Shown here: piece by piece, positions 7,821 to 15,900 of the stretch
Layout of the letters: each line of letters opens with the position of its first letter
Position numbering within the stretch: position 1 is the first letter of the stretch
Assembly: GCA_019310865.1 (NCBI GenBank)
Contig: JAFDDL010000066.1
Span: forward strand, 1 to 17,403
Length of the DNA stretch: 17,403 nucleotides
Source: Deltaproteobacteria bacterium
GTDB lineage: Bacteria > Desulfobacterota > Desulfobacteria > Desulfobacterales > JAFDDL01
Reading direction: 5' to 3'
The notes under the pieces: model-generated
What the model was told of the DNA's origin: nothing
What the model saw: only the letters and a program-made list of their open reading frames with translations
Databases searched by the model: none
Position numbers and translations under genes: made by a program

Positions 7821-8405
7821 TCACGTCGTCCCTTTGAGGCCGATGTCTTCGGCCACTGCTTGCATTCCCGTGATGGTATCGGCAATCAAATCGGATATGG
7901 GGATGCCGAGCATTTGTGCCCCCTTTTCGATGATTTCACGATTGACGCCGGCTGCAAACCGTTTGTCTTTCCATTTTTTTTTGACCGATTTGGGTTTGAC
8001 GTCCAACACGCTTTTGGATGGGCGAACCAGGGCGGTCGTGGCCACCAGACCGGTGAGTTCATCGATTGCGTAGAGGACCATTTCCATATCGGACTTTGGT
8101 TCGACATCCGTACAGATACCCCAGCCATGGCTGACCGCAGCCCGTATGTATTCCTGGGGCCAGCCGTTTTCCGTGAGAATTTTTTCGGTCATTTTACAAT
8201 GCTGATCCGGATATTTTTCATAATCCAGATCATGGATGAGGCCGACGATTCCCCATTTTTCCTCATCGCCGCCCCGTTTGCGTGCAAAGTAGCGCATGAC
8301 GCCTTCCACGGCCAGGGCATGTTTGATCAGGCCATCGGTTTGGTTAAATTCAGTTAGCAGACGAAAAGCCGACTCTCGGGTCGGGAGACTTGTCACGGTT
8401 TCCAT
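7821..8405 (-). CDS. HD-domain protein (HDIG-type metal-dependent phosphohydrolase)
   Basis: The 194-residue protein is a small stand-alone HD-superfamily domain. Expected metal ligands are visible: His29 (IKHALAVE), His58-Asp59 (LIHDLDYEKYPDQH), His93 (AVSHGWG) and Asp115 (YAIDELTG). Members hydrolyse phosphate esters or nucleotides, but the substrate here cannot be read from sequence. The start is strongly supported by AAAGGAG five nt before the ATG. It sits between the HDOD gene (84 nt upstream, the gap containing a solo repeat end) and the Nudix gene (22 nt downstream). It belongs to the class often annotated as HDIG domain-containing hydrolase; a cyclic-dinucleotide phosphodiesterase role is unlikely because the HD-GYP signature is absent. 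Confidence 0.85.
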   Translation of the reverse strand: METVTSLPTRESAFRLLTEFNQTDGLIKHALAVEGVMRYFARKRGGDEEKWGIVGLIHDLDYEKYPDQHCKMTEKILTENGWPQEYIRAAVSHGWGICTDVEPKSDMEMVLYAIDELTGLVATTALVRPSKSVLDVKPKSVKKKWKDKRFAAGVNREIIEKGAQMLGIPISDLIADTITGMQAVAEDIGLKGTT

Positions 8406-8467
8406 GGAAACTCCTTTCAGGTGTCGTTACAGTTCCACCGGCAATGTTCATACTATGAGTCCGGGAT

Positions 8468-8487
8468 GCCGTTTGTGGATGGGCACT
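8468..8487 (-). repeat. Solo terminal inverted repeat (copy D) of the palindromic element
   Basis: On the minus strand AGTGCCCATCCACAAA (8487-8472) is identical over 16 bp to the left end of the element at 12694-12878. The match extends to 19 of 20 with the next CGGC. Homology then stops. It lies only 2 nt beyond the HDOD stop codon, in the 84-nt gap before the HD-domain gene. It is most likely a relic or internal-deletion product of the same element family. The remainder of the gap has no recognisable feature except the AAAGGAG ribosome binding site. Confidence 0.6.
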
Positions 8488-8489
8488 GG

Positions 8490-9332
8490 CTAAACCATCA
8501 ATATGGGTGCATCTTCCAGCATAATTTCCAGTTCGGCGATGTCTACTTCAGACAGGCCCAGCGCGACAGCTTCGGGGGTGGTGACCAGGATGGCATCCGT
8601 GGGCTCGTGTACGCTGATTCCCAACTTGTTGCATGTTTTGTTAACCATCCGAACGATTACGAGAATTGAATTTCGGGTATCAAACTTTTCCTCATGGTGA
8701 TCCCGGGCAACGATGGCATAGTTTTCCGGAAGATTCCAATTCTGGGCAAGCAGATATCCTTGCTCAGTATGCAGCCCGGCCATGATTTCCGTGGTAAATG
8801 TCTGCGAGGGTTCAAAGGAGATAATTTTTTTCCGGCGGACCGATTCCATCACCGTCAGGAGAAATAATTTGCCGATATCATGAAGCAGGCCTGCCACAAA
8901 CGCCTGGTTGGCCTGCTGAGGGTACCCGCATCTTTTTGCCAGCCAACTGCATCCAAGTGCAACGCCCACACTGTGACGCCATAAATTTTCCATAATGCTT
9001 TGTATGAACGAATCTTTTGATTGAAAATTCTTTTTATGTGTCACGAGCATGACAATATTGGCAACTTGTTGCAAGCCCAGGCGCACGATGGCATCCCGGA
9101 CCGTTTCGACTTTGGACAACCCCCTGAAAAAGGCCGTGTTGGCCATCTTGAGCACCATCGCGGTCAGCGCCTGGTCAACCTCGATAAAGGCTTCAATTTT
9201 TTTAATGTTGGGGTCCTGTTTTCCAATCTCATGCTGTATCTGAAGTGCCGTTTTATTAAAGGGCGGCAACTGGGTCTTATCGGACTTGAGGGATTCCTTG
9301 AAAATTTCCGTTAATGATTTTTCCACATCCAT
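8490..9332 (-). CDS. HDOD domain-containing protein
   Basis: The 280-residue protein consists almost entirely of an HDOD domain, an HD-related fold that usually serves signalling rather than catalysis. Typical blocks are ETVRDAIVRLGLQQVANIVM (residues ~76-95), LWRHSVGVALGC, AGLLHDIGKL with His151-Asp152 kept, HTEQGYLLAQNWNLP and ARDHHE. Keeping the HD pair is not universal in HDOD proteins, so residual metal binding is possible. The start codon lies 3 nt after the stop of the GspE/PilB-like ATPase, with GGGAG inside the ATPase 3' end, so the two are coupled. HDOD proteins are often found near motility, type IV pilus or signalling genes; a regulatory link with the ATPase is inference. Confidence 0.88.
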   Translation of the reverse strand: MDVEKSLTEIFKESLKSDKTQLPPFNKTALQIQHEIGKQDPNIKKIEAFIEVDQALTAMVLKMANTAFFRGLSKVETVRDAIVRLGLQQVANIVMLVTHKKNFQSKDSFIQSIMENLWRHSVGVALGCSWLAKRCGYPQQANQAFVAGLLHDIGKLFLLTVMESVRRKKIISFEPSQTFTTEIMAGLHTEQGYLLAQNWNLPENYAIVARDHHEEKFDTRNSILVIVRMVNKTCNKLGISVHEPTDAILVTTPEAVALGLSEVDIAELEIMLEDAPILMV

Positions 9333-9335
9333 GGT

Positions 9336-11240
9336 TCAGTCTCCCGAAAGACGTTTTAATTCTCCCACCGGTCTTGGCGGTTGAAGATATGGCAGGCATC
9401 GAAGGACTTCTTCAAGCGTGGTGACGCCCTTGGCAGCTTTCAGGATTCCGTCTTCCAACAGGTTGACCAGTCCGCTGTATTCGATGCTGGTGTTTCGAAG
9501 TACATGACTGGGTTCGCGATTTAAGATCGCGTTGCGAAGATGTTCATCCAGAAGCAGTGTTTCTAAAATGGCGGTCCTGCCCTTGTAGCCGGTATACCGA
9601 CATTTGGGGCACCCCCGGCCTTTGACGAACGCTGCGCCCATGGTATCGGACGGTGCATAACCCAGGCGTCTCAGCACGGAAACGCTTGGCTTTTCGGGTG
9701 TGGCACATAACCGGCAAGGTTTTCGAAGCAGTCGCTGGGCAATCACGCTCACAATGGTGGAGGCCACCAGAAAGGGCTCGATGTCCATATTCATCAAGCG
9801 GATGATCCCGCCGACACTGTCCTCGGTGTGAAATGTGGTCAGTACCTTATGACCCGTCAGGGCTGCTTCGACGGCCACCTCTGCGGAGAATCGATCCCGG
9901 ATTTCTCCCAGCACCACGACGTCCGGATCCTGGCGAACAATGTGTCGAAGGGTTTCTTCATAAGTCAGGTTCAGCTTCGGGTTGATGGAACATTGGGCAA
10001 TTCCGTCGATAACATACTCCACGGGATCTTCGGCGGTGACGATACTGGTCATGGGGCTGTTGAGGTAATTGATGAAGCTGTAAATGGTAGTGGTTTTACC
10101 GGAACCGGTGGGCCCGGTGACCATGATGATACCACTGGGTCGATCCAGGGCTTGATCTTTGAATCGCTGAAACCATCTGGGCGCCAGCCCGATGTTTTCG
10201 ACTTTAAACAGGGTCGCTTCCTGCTTCAGGAGACGCAAAACGATTTTTTCACCGTTCAGGGTGACATAGAAAGAGACACGCAAATCGAGCTGAACGTCGG
10301 CCAGCTCAAACAGGATTCGACCGTCCTGGTGGCGGCGCTTTTCTGCGATATCCGCTTCGCACATAATTTTTATCCGGCTGGACAGGGCGGGGATGATTTC
10401 CTTGGGAAAGTCCTTGTAATGGCCCAACACCCCATCCTGGCGGAAGCGAACCCGCAACCGGTCCTGCATCGGTTCAATGTGAATATCGCTGGCGTCTTCA
10501 CGAACCGCATCCACAATGATGGTGTCCACAATGCCGGTTACCGAGTCCTGATCCACGCTTACCCGGCTTCTACCGCTGACGCTTCGCCGGGTCTTTTTCA
10601 CGGCTTCGTATATGGATCGTTTCAGGGCGATGGCAGGCAGGATCGCATCCCCGAAAATTTTCCTGGCCGCATCCAATTCGTGTTTGTCCAATGGATCGCC
10701 AAAGGCGATAAGCGCCTTGTCGCCTTCCATGCGAACCGGAATCTGCGCATGCTCCTCATACCATTTTGGTGGCGCCTTGGCGAAAAGATCCAGATCGATA
10801 TTTGAAAACTGTGGATCCACATAGGAAAAGCCCATCTGAACCGAGAGCAATTCGATGAGTTTGCGCTCGTCCATGAGGTTTTTCTCAATGAGGATATCAC
10901 CGAGCTTACGTTTTACCTTTTCTTCGGTTTGCAGATTGAAGGCAGCATTGAGATCGTCTTGGGAAATATATCCCAGCTCCACCAGCAGATCGCCGATTCT
11001 CATGGATAGCCGGTGGGAGCGGATCGTTTCCTGAATCTGATCGTCCGAGATATAGTTCAGTTCTTTTAAGATCTCGATGATCGGCTGGGGCGTGGTGATC
11101 TTCTTACCGATCCGGTGTGCATATTCCACCTGTTCTTTTGTGATGACCTTATCTTTTAACAGGATACCGACGATCTTCCCATATTTGACACCGGTGGTGT
11201 TATGGGATTGAACATCCACCTTCCCTGTATGTTCGCTCAT
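9336..11240 (-). CDS. GspE/PilB-family secretion or pilus-assembly ATPase
   Basis: This is a hexameric cytoplasmic ATPase of the type II secretion/type IV pilus class, 634 residues from the chosen start. The N-terminal ~190 residues hold repeated helical segments of the MshEN/GspE-N kind (YGKIVGILL..., RIGDLLVELGYIS..., KLGDILIEKNLM...). The catalytic domain shows DASDIHIEP near 249-257, Walker A GPTGSGKT (376-383), the Asp box TAEDPVE, Walker B region DPDVVVLGEIRD (438-449), a His box FHTEDS, and a four-Cys zinc site (CRLC 509-512 and CPKC 544-547) as in GspE and PilB. An ATG 33 nt upstream (11273) is possible but has no ribosome binding site; GGGGATGGG precedes the ATG at 11240. No other pilus or secretion genes are nearby, so its machine is encoded elsewhere or it has a special role with the adjacent HDOD protein. 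Confidence 0.9.
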   Translation of the reverse strand: MSEHTGKVDVQSHNTTGVKYGKIVGILLKDKVITKEQVEYAHRIGKKITTPQPIIEILKELNYISDDQIQETIRSHRLSMRIGDLLVELGYISQDDLNAAFNLQTEEKVKRKLGDILIEKNLMDERKLIELLSVQMGFSYVDPQFSNIDLDLFAKAPPKWYEEHAQIPVRMEGDKALIAFGDPLDKHELDAARKIFGDAILPAIALKRSIYEAVKKTRRSVSGRSRVSVDQDSVTGIVDTIIVDAVREDASDIHIEPMQDRLRVRFRQDGVLGHYKDFPKEIIPALSSRIKIMCEADIAEKRRHQDGRILFELADVQLDLRVSFYVTLNGEKIVLRLLKQEATLFKVENIGLAPRWFQRFKDQALDRPSGIIMVTGPTGSGKTTTIYSFINYLNSPMTSIVTAEDPVEYVIDGIAQCSINPKLNLTYEETLRHIVRQDPDVVVLGEIRDRFSAEVAVEAALTGHKVLTTFHTEDSVGGIIRLMNMDIEPFLVASTIVSVIAQRLLRKPCRLCATPEKPSVSVLRRLGYAPSDTMGAAFVKGRGCPKCRYTGYKGRTAILETLLLDEHLRNAILNREPSHVLRNTSIEYSGLVNLLEDGILKAAKGVTTLEEVLRCLPYLQPPRPVGELKRLSGD

Positions 11241-11286
11241 GAGCCCATCCCCAGTCGATGAAACGATTGTCATGCATTAAACGGGA

Positions 11287-11445
11287 GAGCCATTTTCAAA
11301 ACGTTCAAGTTCGGTTCAGATCAAGGCAGACGAAAATTTTAACCACAGGCATACATTGAGTATCGGAGTCTTCGCTTACCTCCGAGGATTAAAATTTTCG
11401 TCCAACACCGATATGGGCCGAAATGGGGCGTTTTGAAACTGGCTC
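11287..11445 (-). repeat. Inverted-repeat (MITE-like) element, copy B, overlapping the asd 3' end
   Basis: This 159-bp element is bounded by 17-bp terminal inverted repeats with one mismatch: GAGCCATTTTCAAAACG (11287-11303) and CGTTTTGAAACTGGCTC (11429-11445). Inside is a perfect 14-bp inverted pair, GACGAAAATTTTAA (11329-11342) and TTAAAATTTTCGTC (11389-11402). The core 11361-11389 is identical over 29 bp, in opposite orientation, to 12754-12782 of copy C, and the arms align over most of their length. The outer ends differ from those of copies A and C, so this is a diverged subfamily. It covers the asd stop codon, the last 34 asd codons, and most of the gap to the ATPase gene. It could fold as a large hairpin in the mRNA. 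Confidence 0.78.
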
Positions 11446-12583
11446 GGGAAAAAGACATTATGCGGCCGTATATGCCAGGACGATTTTCAGCATCCAGCAT
11501 CCGTCGAATCGGCTCGGCAGCGCCCCATAGCAGCTGGTCCCCAACGGTGAACAGGGTGAGATACTCCGGCCCCATATTCAGTTTTCGAATGCGTCCCACC
11601 GGTATGGATAGGGTCCCGGTCACAGCTGCAGGCGTCAATTCGTTGATGGAATGTTCTTTTGTATTCGGCACAACCGTTACCCAGTCATTGGCATTGGAAA
11701 TAATGCCTGCAATTTCCTCAAGGGGAATGTCCCGGTCGAGTTTGACGGTCAATGCCTGGCTGTGGCATCGCATGGAACCGATTCGGACGCAGATGCCGTC
11801 GATGGGAATCGGCTGTTGGGTCTGAAGAATTTTATTGGTTTCCGCGTAGCCTTTCCATTCCTCCCGGCTTTGGCCGGACGGCATACGGGTGTCGATCCAC
11901 GGAATCACACTACCGGCCAGGGGTACACCGAAATTAGCCGTCGGAAAGTCATCGCCATTCATAATCTCGAGAACCTTCCGGTCGATATCGAGAATCGCAG
12001 ACGCCGGATCGGCAACCACCTCCCGGGTGGCGGTTCCGATGGCGTGCATCTGGGAAACCAGCTCGCGCATATTTTTGGCGCCTGCGCCTGAAGCAGCCTG
12101 GTAGGTCATGGCGGTGATCCACTCGACGTATCCGTTTTGAAAGAGCCCTCCCACAGCCATGAGCATCAGGCTTACGGTACAGTTGCCGCCGATGTAATCT
12201 TTAATTCCCTGATTCAGCGCTTCGTCGATCACATTGCGATTGACCGGATCCAGAACCACAATGCTGGTGTCCGCCATTCGTAAAGCCGACGCAGCATCTA
12301 TCCAGTACCCGTTCCAGCCGGCGCTGCGCAGCTTTGGGTAGACCTCATTGGTATAACCGCTTCCCTGGCAAGTGACGATAATATCCAGGGAATTCAGCTG
12401 GTCCAGATCAAAGGCGTCCTGGAGCACCGGGGTGCTGAGTCCGACATCCGGGCCGTTTTGGCCCACCTGGGATGTGGTGAAAAAAATCGGCTCAAATCCG
12501 GTAAAATCCTTTTCTTCTTTCATCCGCCCCATGAGAACAGAACCGACCATACCGCGCCATCCAACAAAACCTACCCGCATCAT
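11339..12583 (-). CDS. asd: Aspartate-semialdehyde dehydrogenase with repeat-derived C-terminal tail
   Basis: This enzyme reduces aspartyl phosphate to aspartate semialdehyde with NADPH, the branch point to lysine, threonine and methionine, in the cytoplasm. The sequence is the gamma-proteobacterial type: N-terminal [14 protein letters not shown] (NADP site), catalytic Cys135 in GGNCTVSLM, and the family C-terminal motif [13 protein letters not shown] near 351-363. Relatives end shortly after that motif (about 367-370 residues); this product continues to 414. Residues 381-414 are encoded by repeat copy B, and the TAA stop is inside that element. The core fold should be intact. Start: AAAGGA lies about 9 nt before tandem ATG codons (12583 or 12580). 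A candidate promoter is at 12887-12915, with repeat copy C forming most of the leader. It is the first gene of the minus-strand run ending in tyrA. Confidence 0.93.
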   Translation of the reverse strand: MMRVGFVGWRGMVGSVLMGRMKEEKDFTGFEPIFFTTSQVGQNGPDVGLSTPVLQDAFDLDQLNSLDIIVTCQGSGYTNEVYPKLRSAGWNGYWIDAASALRMADTSIVVLDPVNRNVIDEALNQGIKDYIGGNCTVSLMLMAVGGLFQNGYVEWITAMTYQAASGAGAKNMRELVSQMHAIGTATREVVADPASAILDIDRKVLEIMNGDDFPTANFGVPLAGSVIPWIDTRMPSGQSREEWKGYAETNKILQTQQPIPIDGICVRIGSMRCHSQALTVKLDRDIPLEEIAGIISNANDWVTVVPNTKEHSINELTPAAVTGTLSIPVGRIRKLNMGPEYLTLFTVGDQLLWGAAEPIRRMLDAENRPGIYGRIMSFSRASFKTPHFGPYRCWTKILILGGKRRLRYSMYACG

Positions 12584-12693
12584 TTTTCAACCATCCTTTC
12601 TCCCGGCACGGTTTCGCAGTGCCATGATCTTGAGCGAAACGGACCATTTGGTGCTTCATAACCACTGGCCGGGCGGGTTATACATTAATTGTT

Positions 12694-12878
12694 ATATAGT
12701 GCCCATCCACAAATGGCCAATTTGCTCGATATCTGCGTTAGGCGAAAAATTTTATCCTCGGAGGTAAGCGAAGACTCCGATATCAATCATATGCCTGTGG
12801 TAAAATTTTTCGCAAGCCTTGATCTCAACCAGATAAGCGTAGACATCGAATTTGGCTATTTCTGGATGGACACTATAT
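12694..12878 (+). repeat. Inverted-repeat (MITE-like) element, copy C, complete
   Basis: This 185-bp element begins ATATAGTGCCCATCCA and ends TGGATGGACACTATAT, so the ends are inverted repeats (about 27 of 30 positions including the following AAATxGCCAAATT). A perfect inner pair lies at GCGAAAAATTTTA (12742-12754) and TAAAATTTTTCGC (12801-12813). The apex TCGGAG (12758-12763) and CTCCGA (12775-12780) forms a further stem. The ends are embedded in TATA, consistent with insertion at a TA target as in IS630/Tc1-type elements; the family assignment is inference. It has two 17-nt modules (12763-12779 and 12832-12848), 13 of 17 alike, that are missing at those places in copy A. No protein is credible in it. 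It fills the gap between asd and the large membrane-protein gene; the rest of that 368-bp gap holds the asd ribosome binding site and a promoter. Confidence 0.82.
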
Positions 12879-12886
12879 CGCCTTGA

Positions 12887-12915
12887 AAAATATGAGAATC
12901 GAAAGAAGGTGTCAA
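12887..12915 (-). promoter_or_regulatory. Candidate sigma-70 promoter reading towards asd
   Basis: On the minus strand a perfect TTGACA (12915-12910) is followed after exactly 17 nt by TATTTT (12892-12887, four of six). It lies between the stop of the large membrane-protein gene and repeat copy C. The predicted start is near 12880, directly at the edge of the element (12878). The transcript would therefore carry the whole palindrome in a ~300-nt leader before asd. Confidence 0.5.
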
Positions 12916-12951
12916 GACTTAAACCCGTAAACAGTTCTATCCAACTGAATT

Positions 12952-15900
12952 TCAAGCGTCATTTTCCGAGACAGGGGCATCGGGCATTGGGTTTTTAACC
13001 GGGCGCGACCACAGGGTCGGGTGCGTAAAGTTTGCCCAGCCCCACTTGAGAATTTTAATCAGATAAAACGCGATCCACAGCGACCAGACAAGCATTGCCA
13101 ATCGATACCAAATCATGGGAATGGAAAATACAGCGGCACGGGGCAGCATTCCGTCATTATAATCCTGGTACCAGCGAAGCAGGCCGGCGGACGACCCGTT
13201 ACCCACGATATTCATGTCCGGGTGCCCTAGCAATCCCTGCCTGATTGCCATAACAAGCGAACCGAGAGCAGCAAATGTCAACATTACGATACCGATCTGC
13301 ATGACATTAAATCGTCGTTTGCTGACGCCGGGATCGAGTCGTTTTCTGAAATCAAGTGCAATCAACCAACCGGCCACCATAAAACCGATCAGTGGGTGAC
13401 TCTGACTCAGACCGATTCCCAGCAGGACCCAGTGGCGGAATTTAAGCGGCGTCCAGCCGGTTCGGGACAGTCCGAAGGCCGCCAGGATGATCACCAACAT
13501 CACTGACCAGAAAAGAACGGCAGGGCCCATTTGTGGACCGGTGACAAATATCGGCCACCTGCTGGTGGGTAAAATGACATCAATATGGGTATTGACGTGA
13601 CTTGCCTTCAGGTCCACCGCCGGGGTTTGAAACTGAGCGCAGATGCCATTCATGCCCTGCCAGCGGAGCACCACCGTCTGGATGCCGGGGTTGATGGGAA
13701 GCGGCACATTTCGGCCTTCCTGGCGTATCGGCTGGGTTCGTCCGTCAATTCGGACATCTTGAAGTTTCGCATCTTCCGGAAGAACAATGGTATGCCGGCC
13801 GCCCTGGCTGCTTCGGATGGACAGTTTCAGTTTGCAGTCCGTGGCTCGCTGCCCGGGTCTTACCTCAAGCCGGCTCTCGTCAATAGTCAGGGTTTGTCCG
13901 GCCACACCGGCGGGTCGTGTCAGGGTGAGTGCAACGGATTCTCCGGGCCAGGGGTGCCATTTGGGTGCCCATCGATTTCCCTGCTGATGCAGGATCACCG
14001 GTATCCCCTCGTAGGTCATGTGAAAGATTGGGCTGACATCCACTTGCCAGACCTCTGTCCACAGGTGGGTGTCCATGTGTTCAAGACTGATTTTGTTCGA
14101 TTTTTCCAGGGCCGAATCCCAATGGATAACATTTGTTCGGGCATCCAGATTGATTTGAGCCGTTTGGTTATTCACCTTGATTCCGCTGGTAACGATCGAT
14201 TCGCCTTTCAATAGGGGGATGTCGAGCACAATGGCCGAACCCCTGGGTATTTTTCGGATTACCCGAGTCCGCATTTTCCATACCAGTCCAAGATACAAGG
14301 TTCGTTCCACCCGGACAAAGGGTGGCAGTACCCCGGTGTCGAGGATTTGACCGGAAACGGTATCCTGTTCGCTTATTCGTTTAAACTGGAGCTGATTATC
14401 GATGGTACCGTCCGCGTGAACGCCTTCGCTGACCCACTCGTCTTGATCGATTTTTACGCGATGCGGCTTCAACGGTAGGGGCAGTTGGATGGTGTTGTAC
14501 CGGGGCAATTTTCCGCTCAGCACCACCTCGTGGTTGCCGGCCGGTATCAAAGCCCACAAACCCTGGGTTGTCTTAAACAGCGCCGGGGCCGGCCTACGGT
14601 CTATCAAGACGGTTTGCGGCAGCCAGTGCTTGGGACTTCCGGGCAATGGAAGGGCTGCGTCGATCTGGCTGCTGACCTGCAATGTTATGCTGAGCGTGTT
14701 GGGGGTGATCCGGATATGCATTAAGGACACATCGGCGCAGTCGGGAAAACAATCCTCTGTTTCTAAAAGTCGGTCTTGAAGCTCCTCTAACAATGCCGGT
14801 GAGGGTAGATCGGTTGCGTGGCCGGGCACCGGGTTCAACAGCATGCAAAGCACTGGGATGAAAATCAACACCGGCCATTTTGGCAAACGCCACCCCTGGC
14901 CCTTTCGAAATGCCCCCCCATATAATCCAAACGCCAGGATAAGAAGCAGGCCCACACGAGAAAACGAAAGGATCATATTGACCCTGGGACCGATGAGATT
15001 CAATGAAATGATTTGCTCTTTCCGGACGGGTCCGGTCTTCAACCGGATCGAATTCCAGCGCCATGTCGGTAGACCCGGACCGGTTTGATTGATCATCGTT
15101 GGATCGTACTGGGCCACGTTTGAGCTGAACCGATCATAGCCGGGCGGTTGTTTCATCTTCTGGGGGATGCGGGCAATACTATGGATCGATTCTTGCGTCA
15201 ATTTTGTCTTGAGCGCATGTTTCTCCATGCGTTGGTCCGGAGCCGCCGCCCGGTCTTCAATCACATCTTTTTTCATGGCGGCGACAGTGGTAGCTCGACC
15301 TGAAAATTGTTCTCCTGATACAATCTGCCAAGGCTTTTCAAGCTGCGGATAGATTCCGACACGCAGTTGGTGGATTGCAAAGGGAATGGCGATATAGACC
15401 AGGATGACGGCTGTGAGAACATGATAACATTTGACCATCCCTTTGAATCGTCCTTCAGGAAGGTGGCGCAGCAGCGCAACGCCAACCAATATTGCCGGCC
15501 AGATCCACCGGGGTGCTCCGGGTTCGTGATATATCAACACAAGGGTTAAAATGGCGATCAGGGAAAGACGCCTGGAGTAGAGCTTTGCTGCAGCGATGGT
15601 AAAAACGAGCACAACAAACAGGTCCAGAAGCGTCCATCGCGTTACCCATGTTATCGGCGTATTGTCCATGCCCGTGGCGTGCAGCAGCTGATAGCCCGGC
15701 GGCAGATGCAAGGTTGTATCCACCTGCGTGAAGTCATGATCCCAGCCGGCAGCAGGCAACGTCGAAATCTTTCCCGAATAGTTACTGTCCGCTGATAGTT
15801 GAATAAGGCCTTTTCGCAGTTCAATACCGGATTTATCGGAACCTTCCAGCTGCGTGATAAATTGTGTGACGCCATCGACCACAACCCTGCCCAGCACCAG

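Noticed and set aside
9828..10805. 325-codon plus-strand frame opposite the GspE/PilB-like gene
   Set aside because: It is antisense to the conserved ATPase core, including the Walker motifs, and its translation has no recognisable domain.
12611..12640. Inverted pair GTTTCGC/GCGAAAC in the asd leader as a riboswitch or terminator
   Set aside because: It is only 7 bp with a 16-nt loop and no T-run; no lysine-riboswitch landmarks are visible.
12689..12955. Small open frames on both strands within repeat copy C
   Set aside because: They consist almost entirely of the palindromic element, have no ribosome binding site, and the matching frames in copy A stop early. They are by-products of the repeat.
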